Assembly: GCA_963827855.1 (NCBI GenBank)
Contig: CAWHBY010000002.1
Span: 1,302,001 to 1,366,000, forward strand
Direction of reading: 5' to 3'
DNA from: DTPU01 sp963827855
GTDB lineage: Bacteria > Planctomycetota > Phycisphaerae > Sedimentisphaerales > Anaerobacaceae
Length of the DNA: 64,000 nucleotides
Shown piece by piece: positions 17,365 through 28,211 of the stretch. Within the stretch, counting starts at the first letter, position 1. The number at the start of each line of letters is the position of its first letter. Below the pieces are notes generated by a model, which saw nothing but the letters and a program-made list of their open reading frames with translations, was not told the origin of the DNA and ran no database searches. A program made the translations under genes and the position numbers.

Positions 17365-20149
17365 GTGAAGGCAAGGATCCAGTTCAGAGTCGTGACTGCA
17401 TTCATGGTGGCATGGGTGGCGGCCAGCGGCGTCTGCCCGGGTCTTCCATACGATATGTACATAGTAGGACAGATCACGGACGCTTCGACCGGTGCGGGAA
17501 TCCCAGATGCCTACGTTGAAGCTAGGGCCGTGGGCTTCCCAGGGACATATGACACCTCGTCCCATACCGACGCTTCGGGCGTATATGTGCTTCAACCTCT
17601 GACTGGCTCGGGCTACCTGTATGAGATATTGGCTGGTGCACGCAATCACACGGGCGGCGTGGCTGAGATCTATTGCCCCCCTGGCCCCGTAGCTACGTAC
17701 TCGGTCTACTTGGCCCTGAGTCCTGTCGATGGCAAACCTAGCCTACAGGTGGCGAGTCTCTTGCCTATCGTGGCGCTCAACGGGACAATTATGGTCCGTG
17801 TAGATGACGCGGACGATCTTGGTGTCGGCCCTGGGACATTTCAGGCAAGCCAAGACAGCGGACCAGGGGGCGTTTCCTTCTCCTGGGAGGACCATGGTTC
17901 TCTGTACGATTGCCACTGCACATTCCCTGCCCTCGGCGTTTACCGGTTGCGTTTCACGTACACGGACGGCTACGGCGATGTGGGTTTCACGACGGTGGAT
18001 GTCACGGTGCATGGGCCGGGTGGTACGACGCCGGTGGCCGAGGCCGGTGGTCCCTACACCGGCCACGTGGGCCAAAACATCACCCTGGATGGTTCGCGCT
18101 CCTACGACGTCGATGGAGATCCCATCACATATGGATGGGACTTGGACAACGACGGCCAGTACGACGACGCTACAACCGTGATCGTCCAGCACACATGGAA
18201 TGCCCCATTCTCTGGCTCCATTGGCCTGAGGGTGACGGATATCCACGGCAACACCGGCACGGTTACTGCCACGGTGACGATCACGCAGGCGTCGCCCGGC
18301 GATTCCGATGCCTGCTCGCTGCTGGCTTATTGGGACTTCGAGGAGGGGTCGGGGCTGGTTGCACATGACGTGTCGGGCAACGGCCACCACGGCCAACTGA
18401 TGGGCAGCGTGAGTGGCGGCCCTGCGTGGGGGGCGGGGTATGATGGCGGGGCCTTGCAGTTCAATGGCGTGGACGCCTACGTCGACACGGGGATCACGGA
18501 CGACCTGGCCCAGTGGACGATCTGCTGCTGGGTGGGCAGTCCGGCTGCGCCCTGGGCTTGGCCCGTCGAGCGGACCCATACAGTGGGGGCAGAACTTCCA
18601 GATGAACTGGAACCACACCGACGCGGCGATGCGCTCGGCGGCCGGCCTGAAAGTGGGAGGAACCTGGTACTCGGCGAGCTTCGGGCCCTTGGCGGCAACG
18701 ACCTGGTACCACCTGGCCGCGACGTACGATGGCCTGTCGCTCAAGGCGTACAGGAATGGCGAGCTGATCACGGCGACCTGGTGCCCAGGGACTCCCTCGC
18801 CGGAGGGCAGCAGCCTCAAGCTCGGCCGGCATGCCACGATGGCCCAGTTCTTCGCCGGGACGATCGATGAGGCGTATGTCTATTGCCATGCAGTGAGCGT
18901 GGATGGGATCAAGGCCCTGATGACAGGGCCTGTGATGACGGTCCGCGAGGTGATCGGCAACGGGGCCATCGGGGATCAGAATGAATGCTATGCCTCGCTC
19001 GGTTCGGGCAAAGGAACGGTGGTGGATTACACGACGCGTGTCGTGGACATGTACGACGGCGGCCCGCTGGACCATTTCAGTTGGGACCAGCCTTTTGGGG
19101 TGGTGACCCAGGGCTTGTGCCCGCTGTCGACAGTGGACAGCCTCTCGATGCGTGTGGAGGGGGTGTTGCGTATCCCGATGGGGCAAGGAGGGGACTGGAC
19201 CTTCGGGGTCAGTAGCGACGATGGGTTCACCCTGATGCTTCCAGGCCACCATTTTTCCTCCGTGACCAACGGCGAGCTGGCCTATCTGGCGGAGGGTACT
19301 GCGATTCGCTTTCCTGGTGGTCGATCGTGGGCAGATACGCTGGGCGTGATCAACCTGCCTGGCGGGGACTATCCCTTCTGGCTGACCTACCACGAGGGCA
19401 TCGTCTATGCGCAGGTGGAGCTGTTCGCGGCCAAGGGGGCTCAGATGGTATTTGACCCGGAGCAGTTCCGGCTGGTCGGACAGAGGAGTATCGGCAAGGT
19501 GGGTGTCCCAGGGTTCTGTGAAGAAGTGAGCATGCTGGCGACCAAGCCGGGGATCTGGTCAGGCGGGGCGATTGTGAGCATGGACGACGCGAGGGCGGTC
19601 CTGGAGGCCTCCCGGCGGACGACCCGCCCCGTGAAGTGCCCGTTCGTCAACCACGTGGATCCGGATATGTTCAGTACCGGCTCGGCCATGTTCTCGGGTG
19701 AGTTGCCGTTCCCCAATGATGTGGTTGGTCAAGACGACGATGACTTTGTGGTCGAGGTCACGGGCCTGCTGGATATTGCCGTGGATGGAGTCTACCAGAT
19801 CGGCTTTGACAGCGATGATGGAGCGTCGCTGCGGATCACGGGCGAGAACTGGGAGTCGATCGTGGTCGACGGCACAGGCAAGGCGGTGATCGCGGGTGAT
19901 GAGCTGGTCAATGGTGTCCTCAGTAGTGGCACCTTCACCGTGGGCCAGATTGCGTTGACGGCGGGCTGTCATGCGTTCGTAGCGGTGATGTTCGAGCGCA
20001 GCGGCGGTTCGCACTTCGTGCTCTTCGGCCGGGGCGTCTCAGAGTGGGGTATTCCCGATCCGGCCTGGCATCTGCTCCGTGTGGGCGGCGCCCAATCCTC
20101 GGCCCAGGTAGCCGGCCTGAAGCTGGTCTGGCCGGCGGGAAGGCCGTAG
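17365..20149 (+). pseudogene. Large secreted LamG/PA14-type protein (paralogue 2), one frameshift
   Basis: The paralogue of the 11767 gene starts at a GTG (17365) four bases after a GAGAAG/GAGGTGAGAAGG site, with signal peptide VKARIQFRVVTAFMVAWVAASG. Modules: a carboxypeptidase-regulatory-like fold (about 30-115), an Ig-like segment, PKD (about 220-310, AEAGGPYTGHVGQNITLDGS), LamG (LAYWDFEEGSG), then two PA14-like modules with FGVSSDDG and IGFDSDDG, ending LKLVWPAG. Near 18550, inside LamG (after CCWVGSPAAP), the frame shifts by one base; the protein continues from GPIQWGQNFQMNWNH to 20149. Restored, it is about 927 residues. Both halves align throughout with paralogue 1, so the shift is either recent or an error. 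It lacks the extra Ig/REJ modules of paralogue 1. Confidence 0.8.
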
Positions 20150-20302
20150 TCTGGTCTGCTGGCCCAACGGGGCGTCTCGACTGCGGTTACCCAGAGGCTC
20201 CTCGAACACTCGACCCCGCAGCTCACCAACGACGTCTACAGGAACGTAGATCCAGTTCTCCGTCAGGCTATCAGCAAACTGCCGGTGGCGGAGTGGGTGT
20301 GA
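20150..20302 (+). pseudogene. Tyrosine-recombinase C-terminal fragment (copy 3, best kept)
   Basis: In the frame of the preceding gene and directly after its stop there are 50 codons, ending at 20302: LLAQRGVSTAVTQRLLEHST, then PQLTNDVYRNVDPVLRQAIS, then KLPVAEWV. This is the end of a phage-type integrase: the LLGHS-like block, the nucleophilic tyrosine context (DVYRNVDP) and the terminal KLP helix. No upstream catalytic arginines are present, so it is a remnant. Confidence 0.7.
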
Positions 20303-20805
20303 ACATCGGGTCAAATCTCCGGCGTGGGTGCCGATAGTTACGCTCTCAGTCGACCCCGTAGATGGCTCCGCAGTGCCCACCCCCTGGGTCCGCCATCAGG
20401 CCAGGCAGAACACAACTGGGCTGTGAGTGCATCGAATACACTTGGCACAGGGCTGGGTCCCTATGGCCAAGCTGACTTGCCAGCGGTACAATCTTGTCCG
20501 AGCTCTGTGGGGACATGGCAGAGGAGTCCGTATGGGCCAGAAGGACGAGCATATCGAGCCGAGAGGTGATGGGGATGCCTCTGAGACTCTGGCCTCCCCG
20601 AAGCCTCTGCATGAAATCGGCGGCCATATCGGCAACTACAAGCTGCTGAGTGTACTCGGCGAAGGCGGGTTCGGGATGGTCTACTTGGCGGAGCAGGAGC
20701 ATCCCCTCAAGCGTCTGGTGGCTTTGAAAGTCATCAAGCCTGGGATGGACACCAAGCAGGTGATTGCCCGGTTTGAGACCGAGCGCCAGGCCCTGGCTCT
20801 GCTAG

Positions 20806-20819
20806 CCCGCATTTCTCAC
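20806..20819 (+). repeat. IS left terminal inverted repeat
   Basis: CCCGCATTTCTCAC, perfect complement of 22536-22549; preceded by the target duplication CTAG. Confidence 0.9.
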
Positions 20820-20833
20820 CATTACTATTGAAA

Positions 20834-20898
20834 AAAGCTCCACTTTCTGCTATAAGTCTTTTGGCTTGAAAGAATTAGCAGCAGAAGGAAGGAGCTTT
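20834..20898 (+). promoter_or_regulatory. Hairpin covering the transposase ribosome site
   Basis: AAAGCTCC (20834-20841) pairs with GGAGCTTT (20891-20898), and TTCTGCT (20845-20851) with AGCAGAA (20880-20886), with a small internal bulge. The AAGGAG ribosome site (20889-20894) lies within the 3' arm. Transcripts entering from the interrupted host gene would fold and hide the site. Confidence 0.65.
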
Positions 20899-20901
20899 CT
20901 G

Positions 20902-22299
20902 ATGACTACAGAGTGTACCAGCCAGCCGATCGTCCTGCAAGCAGGGAATGACCGAACTCTGGTGGGCCGCTTCAACGGGGGAACGATCTGCTCGGATGGC
21001 GGGGCCATCCTGCTCAGACAGGTTGAGCAGGCCACAGGCATCATTCGGCAGTTCGCGGCCTGCTTCACCGACCATCGTAACCCCGACCTGATCGATCACA
21101 CCCTCTACGAGCTAATTGCCCAAAGGGTCTACGCCTTGGCCCTGGGATACGAGGACCTCAACGACCACGATGTGCTGCGTCAGGACCTGTTGCTGGCAGC
21201 CTTGGTGGGCAAGAAGGACCCTCACACGGAACCTCTGGCAGGCAAGAGCACCTTGAACCGACTGGAGCTGACGCCAGTCGGGGCTGACCACAACAGTCGC
21301 TACAAGAAGATCGTAGTGCATCGCCAGGATGTGGATCGGTTCTTCGTCGATGCCTTCATTCAGTCATACGATCGTCCCCCTGAGTGCATCGTCCTGGATC
21401 TCGATGCCACGGACGATCCGGTACATGGAGACCAACTGGGCAAGTTCTTCCACGGCTACTATGGCCACTACTGCTATCTACCGTTGTACATCTTCTGCGG
21501 TGATCACTTGTTGTGCGCCCGGCTACGGCCAGCGGATATCGACGGGGCCGCCGGGTCGGTCAAGGAGTTGGATCAGATCGTCACCCAGATCCGCCAGGCC
21601 TGGCCGCAGGTCCAGATCATCGTCCGGGGTGACTCGGGCTTCTGCCGGGAAGGAATCATGGCCTGGTGTGAGGGCCACCAGGTGGACTACGTGCTGGGTC
21701 TGGCCAAAAACGCACGGCTGATCCGAGAGCTTGGAGCGGAACTGGCCGAGGCCCGTGACTTAGCCAGGGTCACCGGTCAAGCAGCCCGGGTATACAAGGA
21801 CTTCCAGTATCAGACCCTGGACAGTTGGAGCCACCCCCGTAGAGTCGTGGGCAAGGCGGAGGTCCTACCCCAAGGGGACAATCCTCGGTTCGTGGTGACG
21901 TCTCTTTCATCCGAGCAGAGGCAGGCCCAACCTCTATATGAAGATCTCTACTGTGGCCGTGGAGAGATGGAGAACCGCATCAAAGAGCAGCAGTTGTATC
22001 TGTTTGCGGATCGGACCAGTTGTGCGACGATGCGGGCGAACCAGACGCGGCTTTGGTTCTCATCGGTGGCGTATATGCTGATGGAGGCGTTACGTCGGCT
22101 GGGACTGAAGGGCACAGACATGGCCCAAGCGACGTGCCAGACGATCCGGTTGAAGTTGTTGAAGATTGGGGCCCAGATCCAGGTGACAGTCCGCAAGGTG
22201 TGGGTACTGTTGTCCCAGAGTTATCCGTATCAGGCCTTGTTCCGGGCGATCCACGAGAATCTTACCAGGAGCCAGAGATATCAACCGCTGCGTTGCTGA
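20902..22299 (+). CDS. IS1380-family transposase
   Basis: This is a 465-residue DDE transposase that cuts and joins the element ends. I chose the ATG at 20902 because AAGGAG precedes it by seven bases; earlier in-frame codons lie in the hairpin. Family blocks: GGTICSDGGAILLRQVEQ near the N-terminus, the first catalytic Asp in VLDLDATDDPVHG (about residue 170), the second in IIVRGDSGFCREG, and the Glu region in YCGRGEMENRIKEQQL. The C-terminal helix-rich part ends in RYQPLRC. The full length and intact motifs suggest an active enzyme. It sits in the sense direction of the interrupted kinase gene, so host transcription may run into it. Confidence 0.95.
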   Translation: MTTECTSQPIVLQAGNDRTLVGRFNGGTICSDGGAILLRQVEQATGIIRQFAACFTDHRNPDLIDHTLYELIAQRVYALALGYEDLNDHDVLRQDLLLAALVGKKDPHTEPLAGKSTLNRLELTPVGADHNSRYKKIVVHRQDVDRFFVDAFIQSYDRPPECIVLDLDATDDPVHGDQLGKFFHGYYGHYCYLPLYIFCGDHLLCARLRPADIDGAAGSVKELDQIVTQIRQAWPQVQIIVRGDSGFCREGIMAWCEGHQVDYVLGLAKNARLIRELGAELAEARDLARVTGQAARVYKDFQYQTLDSWSHPRRVVGKAEVLPQGDNPRFVVTSLSSEQRQAQPLYEDLYCGRGEMENRIKEQQLYLFADRTSCATMRANQTRLWFSSVAYMLMEALRRLGLKGTDMAQATCQTIRLKLLKIGAQIQVTVRKVWVLLSQSYPYQALFRAIHENLTRSQRYQPLRC

Positions 22300-22535
22300 A
22301 AGGCAGGTGTTGTGTGAGGGGCATATGTCGATCGAGAAACCCGACGGAGCACGGGAAGGTTGGAGGTCTGCTCGGATGGGCCCCAACGGCAGGGTGTAGC
22401 GGGTCGAACCGCTGATCCAGCATCCGTTAGAGGGGCCCAGCAGTGCCCCAAAGGGTCACCGACTCACCGATGACGGCTGACAAGCCGCCTTCACGGCGAG
22501 CCCGGCGTCCAGCAACGGCCCCACGCCGCAGGGCT

Positions 22536-22549
22536 GTGAGAAATGCGGG
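22536..22549 (-). repeat. IS right terminal inverted repeat
   Basis: GTGAGAAATGCGGG, complement of the left repeat; followed by CTAG, the second target-duplication copy. Confidence 0.9.
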
Positions 22550-25547
22550 CTAGATCACCCCCACATCGCCCAGGTCTTTGATGCCGGGGCGACCGAGGCG
22601 GGCCGGCCGTATTTCGCGATGGAGTACGTCAAGGGGATCCCGATCACCGAGTACTGCGACAAGTACAGGCTTGACACAGAAGAACGTCTGGGTCTATTCA
22701 TTCCTCTGTGCCAGGCCATCCAGCACGCGCACCACAAGGGCATCATCCATCGAGATATCAAGCCGTCCAACGTGCTGGTGACGCTGCACGATGAAAGACC
22801 CACCGCCAAGATCATTGACTTCGGTGTGGCCAAGGCCCTCAATCAGCGGCTCACGGAGAGGACCCTGTTCACCGAGCAGGGCCAACTCATCGGGACGCCC
22901 GAGTACATGAGCCCTGAGCAGGCGGAGCTCACCGGGCTGGACGTCGACACCCGCACCGACATCTACTCGCTGGGTGTGTTGCTCTATGAGCTGCTGACGG
23001 GGTACACACCGTTTGACCCGGAGGAGCTGCGGAGCAAGGGCTACGCCGAGATGCAGCGGATCATCCGTGAGCAGGACCCCGTCAAGCCCTCGACGAAGCT
23101 GACGACGTTGGCCGGCAAGCTGGAGGATATCGCCAAGCATCACAGCGCCACCGCCGAGCAACTGCGTAAGTCCGTGCGCGGGGACCTGGACTGGATCGTG
23201 ATGAAGGCGATGGAGAAGGACCGAAGGCGTCGCTATGCGACGGCCGAGGCCCTGGTGACCGATATTGAGCATCACCTGAGCAATGAGCCTGTCACAGCCC
23301 GCCCGCCCAGCAAGCTCTACCGCTTCGACAAGTTGGTGCGGCGAAACAAGATGGTCCTGCAGGCGGCGGCGGTCGTTGTGGCCGTGCTGTGTGTGATCGG
23401 CGTGCTCGCCGCCTGGCACTTGGGCCGAGAGGCCAGGATCCGCTGGGCCAAGGAGGAGTTGCTCCCGAAGCTCGGGAAGATCGACTATGAAAGGCAAAGC
23501 TGGGACGACAACGTCGATGCCTACAAGGTCGCCGTGGAAGCCGAGAGGGTGATCCCGGGCGATCCTGCGCTCGCCACGTTCTTCAAGCGGACCCGAGTGA
23601 AGATGTCCATCACGAGCGAACCGCCGGGCGCAACCGTCTACATGAAGGACTACAAGACCCCCGATGTACCCTGGGAGTATGTCGGTGTCGCGCCGATCTC
23701 CGACATCCAGATGCCTCGGGCGGTGCTCCGCTGGAGGTTTGAGAAGCAGGGATATGAGACGGTGCTTGCCGCTTCCACCACGTTCACTGACCGAGGAGTA
23801 GGGGAAGGCCTGTCCGGCTCGATCTCGCGCGTGCTGGACAAGAAAGGGACGCTGCCACCCGGCATGGTGCGGGTGACCGTTGTTGATATCCCGAACGAGG
23901 CACACTATCCCGACTTCTTCATCGATATCTACGAGGTCACCAACCGGCGATTCAAGGAGTTCGTCGACGCCGGGGGGTACGCGAAGCCGGAGTACTGGAA
24001 GGAACCCTTCGTCAAGGAAGGAGTGACCCTGGCCTGGGAGGACGCGATCAAGGAGTTCGTGGACGCCACAGGAAGACCCGGGCCGGCGGCCTGGGAGGGC
24101 GGCACGTATCCCTCTGGTCAGGACGAGTACCCGGTGTCCGGCGTGAGCTGGTATGAGGCTGCGGCCTATGCCGCGTGGGCCGGCAAGAGCTTGCCGACAG
24201 CCGGCCACTGGGGTTATGCCCGCGGAAGCAGAACCGCCTTCGCGGACGGGATGGCTACCGGCGCTTTCATCGGCCGGCTGGCTAATTTCACAGACAAAGG
24301 CCCGGCGCCGGTGGGGAGCTACCAGGCCTTGATGCCTTTTGGCGAGTACGACATGGCGGGGAACGTGCGGGAATGGTGCTGGAACCAGACCCAGAACGGC
24401 CGGGTCGTTCGGGGTGGCGCCTGGAATGACAACCCATACATGCTCGCCAATCGGAGTCAGGCGTTTCCCTTTGACCGCTCTCCAAGGAATGGGTTCCGTT
24501 GCGTACTCCTCCCGGAGCCGGAGAAGGTGCCTAAGTCGTGCTTCGAGCCGCTCAATCTGGCGGAGCAACCTGATCTCTACAAGCTCCAGCCGGTCCCTGA
24601 TTCAGTCTTCCAGGTGTACCGGGAGCAATTCTCCTACGACAGAACCCCGTTGGCCGAGAAGGTGGAATGGAGGAACGAGAGTTCAGGTGATTGGACGCAG
24701 GAGAAGATCACCTTCAATGCCGCCTACGACAATGAGCGGGTCGCCGCGTACCTCTTCCTGCCGAAAAGGAGTGCTCCACCCTACCAGACCGTGATCTACT
24801 TCCCGAGCGCGGACTCAATTACCCGCAGGTCGAGCGAGAATCTCGGCACGGACGGTGAGTTCCCGTGGTCGCTTTCTCCGCTGGTCAAGAGCGGGCGTGC
24901 TGCCTTCTACCCCGTCTACAAGGGCACGTTCGAGCGTGGCGGCGTGGAGGCTCTGCCTCTCGCGGACACCCATCAGTACACGGAGTTCTTCGTCAAGGTG
25001 GTGAAGGATTTCAGAGGGTGTGTCGACTACCTTCAGACACGGTCGGACATCGATGGGCGGAAGCTTGCCTACCTGGGCGTGAGCTGGGGCGGGAGGTACG
25101 GGGCCATTATCCCCGCCGTGGAAGAGCGCCTTGCCGTCAGCGTCCTTGTGACCGGCGGGATGCAGGGTCGCAGCCGGCCCGAAGTCAACGAGATCAACTA
25201 CGTGGGCCGGGTCAGGGTCCCCACGCTGATGCTCAACGGAAGGTACGACACGTTGTTCCCCTATGAGGTGGCCGTCAAGCCGATGTTCGATCTGCTGGGA
25301 ACGCCGCCCGACAAGAAGGAGCTCAAGGTCTACGAGACGGATCATTTCGTTCCTCGAAATGAGTTCGTCAAGGCGACGCAGGCCTGGCTGGACCGCCATC
25401 TGGGCCCGGTCAAGCCAGCTCGTGGTCATTAAGGTGCCCCAGTTGACGCGGCACCGTGGAGAATGGGTAGAGGCTATGAAGGACTTGTTGGCCGGAGCAC
25501 CGGTCAGCCTCATGAGCCGGGTTCGGGCTGGCAGAGAGCACAGTCGC

Positions 25548-28051
25548 TCAGTTGCGGGCTGTGTACTGGATCTGCTTGTAGGGAATCGTGCCGCTGACCA
25601 CTTGGCAGAAGGCCTTGCCGTCCTTCACGCCGACGTGGCCGTAGCCGGTGGCCGTGCACAGGAAGGCCTTGAAGTCGCCCTTGACCGCTGGCGCAAGGGT
25701 GAGGACGCGATCCACGGCGTCGTACCTGGCTCCGCTCCAAGCGCCGAGCAAGGCGTAGCTGGAGAGGGCCCGCGCATACCAGTGGCCGCACTCGTATTCG
25801 TCGAAGGGATTGCGGAACCGGCCATCGTACCGGCTGCGCGGTCCGGACGATATCGAGGCCCTCGCTGACCCTGCCGCGATGGATCAGGTGTGACGCCACC
25901 TGGTACTCGATCCCGGTCCAGACCTCGTTGCTGTAGACAAACGGGAGGGAGAGCTGACCGCCCTTGGGCCACGTGCACAGCAGCAGCCCCCCATCATCTC
26001 CCAGGGCAAAGCCGGGCCGTTGTGGATTGGCGTGCTCGGACAGGTCTTTCTTGAGATTGTGCTTGTGGACGCTCCTGAGATGGCTGTCCACCTTGGCCGG
26101 GTCCAGCACAGGTCCGATCCCGCAGACTGCAGCGAGCCAGGATCCCATCACCCCGTCAGAGAGGCAGCCTGTGCCATACTGATACTTGGGACCTTCTGCC
26201 TTGAGGAGTTCCAGGGCCTCCGGCGTGTAGCTCTTTTGGAAGCTCTCCACCTGAAGGGGGTTGCCTGCGCAACCCTTCCACCTGGATCTGCTGGTAGAAA
26301 TACTCGCCGTTGAACAGTCTCTCGTTCACGAATGCCTCCCCCCTGGCCAGCAGATCCCTGTAAAGGGACACGTCGTCGCCGGCCTCCTTGCCCATGACCA
26401 CGGCCGCCTTCAGGGCGCCGAGATAGAAGCTGCTGCACATGGGATCCGGACCCCAGAACTCGATGTCGTACGTATTGTGATGCGGCTCGCGAAGGATGCC
26501 TTCGTGCTTGGGATCCCACGTGCCGATACAGTACGCCAGACTCACCCTCGCCTTGGGCCAGAGCGACTTCATCCACGCAGTGTCGCCGCTGATCTTCCAG
26601 TCCCGGTACAGCTTCATGACCCCTCCCAGTTGTCCGTCACTGGCTGCATGGAAGTCGTGTTTGGGTTGGCCTATCGGCAGTGCACAGCGGAAATTCTGAT
26701 GCCCCTGGCTGTCCTGGCAGACGCAGAACTCCGTCTCCCGCAGCGTCCGCTCGAGCGAAGGGAAGAGGTGAGGCAGCGCCTGCGCGTAGTTCCACACGTG
26801 CGTGCATGACCCCGGGCAACACCCGGCCCCTTCGTGGCATCCCTCGAAGGCCCAGAACCTGCCGTCCGTCTGCCTGAGCACGGTCGGGGACTTCAGGATC
26901 GTCAGGTTCGATGCCACTGCCTCCACGACCTCCGCCGGAAGGGTCGTATCATAGAGGCAACTGCTGAACTTCTGGCTCGCTGCCCTTAGCGTGTCATACC
27001 GCTGGCGCCACTCGGAGATCGTGGCCTCGAGGTCGGGGAGTCTCCCCGCGTACCAGGGCTGGTACGTCTGGGGCTCAGCGGAGGCCTCGGCCCCGCCGCT
27101 GCGGATGTCGCTGTTTGGCACGTACCAGCACAGCTTCAGCGCAATCGTCCGGCTCTGCCCGGGCGCCAGCGAGAAAGGCACGGACAGGGTCGCGCCCGAG
27201 CTGGACCCACCTTCCTTGGGAGACTCCTTGTCACAGTACTCCCCCGCCTCGATGGCCTTCCAGGCGATCGTCAGGGGATCGAACCAACCGCCCCTGAACC
27301 ACGCGGCATTGACCTTGGCATCCGGCTCATCGACCCACGCAGCAAAGGCGCCCTCGTCGGACTTCTTCAGTTGGGCGCCGGGCGGCTGGCAGAGGATGAA
27401 ACCGCCCTTCACGGTCCTGATCCTGGCCCCGTTCTCCCCCACAGCCATGAAGTTCTCGCTGCTGAACGAGTACACGAGTTCCAAGGTCCCGGCCGATCGG
27501 TTGATGAACCGATACTCCAGGGCAATCATGGGAAGCGACGATGCGTCCGCATCAGGCGGCGTGAAGGGACTCCAGCCCGTGATCTCCACGGCCAGGGGCA
27601 TCTTGGGGTCGTCCAGGCCCACGGTCGCGAAAGGGAAGCGGGCTGCGAAGCTCGCCCTCCGAAATCGAGGCAACCCATATGTGGTCTCGCCCAGCCCGTT
27701 ACCCGGCCCACTGTACTGGCCTGCGCCGACCGGAATCGCCAGGATCTTCCACTTCGGGACGGGCCCTTCCAATACACGGGCGGTGTTCGGATTGCCCTTG
27801 ACGCAGATCGCGGCAAATACTTTGTGCTCACGGAACACGTCCGGATGGTTGCGCATGGAGAAATGGCTCAGCGCACCGGTGCCCTCAAGGCAGATCATGC
27901 CTGCGCCGAGTCCGCCCATCGGAAAGGCCACCCGATCCAGATTCGCTGCCGTGTACGGACCGTTGGGGTTGTGGTCCGCCAGGGCGACGCCGGCGATGAG
28001 GAAGCCCGCCATGCTCCACAAGATGGAACGCCACACGTTGTCTGATCTCAT
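25548..28051 (-). pseudogene. GH116-like glycosidase (glucosylceramidase-type), two frameshifts
   Basis: The gene encodes an exported glycosidase of about 834 residues, of the GBA2/TxGH116 type that cleaves beta-glucosides or beta-xylosides. A signal peptide (SILWSMAGFLIAGVALA) starts the protein. The N-terminal beta-sandwich has FPMGGLGAGMICLEGTGALS. The catalytic (alpha/alpha)6 part has CHEGAGCCPGSCTHVWNYAQ and HHNTYDIEFWGPDPMCSS, then YLGALKAAVVMGKEAG. The frame shifts near 26268 (after FYQQIQVEGL) and continues with SYTPEALELLKAEG. It shifts again near 25848 (after GLDIVRTAQPVR) and continues with the block FRNPFDEYECGHWYARALSS to a stop at 25548. Both shifts go the same direction. Flanks align to the family, so decay or sequence error are both possible. 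It diverges from the TetR operon with 160 bases between. Confidence 0.83.
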
Positions 28052-28153
28052 GTTCGTTCTCCTGCTAAAGGGTCGTGTCGTTGGCTATGGCAAGATATAC
28101 TGCCACAGGAGTATCGCCGCAACCCCCAGCCTGTTTTGCCTACAAGCGCCCTC

Positions 28154-28196
28154 TTGACAAACGGTGTCCATCAGTCTATTCAATCGTTTGATTGAA
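28154..28196 (+). promoter_or_regulatory. TetR-operon promoter with a perfect dyad operator
   Basis: TTGACA (28154-28159), 17-base spacer, TATTCA (28177-28182). The dyad TTCAATC/GATTGAA with a GTTT centre spans 28179-28196 and overlaps the -10. It lies 16 bases before the TetR start. Autorepression is the natural reading. Confidence 0.72.
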
Positions 28197-28211
28197 CCAG
28201 TGGTTTGAACG

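Larger units (their letters stand above)
20806..22549 (+). mobile_element. Complete IS1380-family insertion sequence
   Basis: The element is 1,744 bp, bounded by perfect 14-base inverted repeats CCCGCATTTCTCAC (20806-20819) and its complement (22536-22549). A 4-base target duplication CTAG lies at 20802-20805 and 22550-22553. One transposase gene (20902-22299) has DDE motifs of the IS1380 family, whose members are known for short target duplications. About 250 bases between the transposase stop and the right end are non-coding and GC-rich. The host frame is exactly restored when the element is removed, so the insertion looks clean and recent. No second copy is visible in the window. Confidence 0.93.
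20532..25432 (+). pseudogene. Ser/Thr kinase - FGE-like - alpha/beta-hydrolase fusion, split by IS1380-family element
   Basis: The start at 20532 follows GAGGAG by five bases. Removing 20806-22549 and one CTAG copy joins QALALL to DHPHIAQVFDAG in frame, giving about 1,050 residues. A Hanks-type kinase comes first: GEGGFGMVYLA, ALKVI, then after the insertion HRDIKPSNVLV, IDFGVAK and an APE-equivalent SPEQ. Next is one membrane span (VVVAVLCVIGVLAAW). A formylglycine-generating-enzyme/sulfatase-modifying-like domain follows (VTNRRFKEFV, PVSGVSWYEAAAYAAWAGK, YDMAGNVREWCW, GGAWND). An alpha/beta-hydrolase of the prolyl-oligopeptidase/dienelactone type closes the protein, with a GVSWGG nucleophile elbow, LNGRYD and DHF as the other triad members. 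The insertion separates the glycine loop from the catalytic loop, so no active kinase can be made. An internal start such as 22619 could still yield a protein lacking the N-lobe. Confidence 0.9.

Noticed and set aside
22694..24568. A 624-codon minus-strand open frame opposite the kinase/FGE gene
   Set aside because: It is antisense to a gene with clear kinase, FGE-like and hydrolase motifs; high G+C makes long antisense frames common, and the translation shows no domain.
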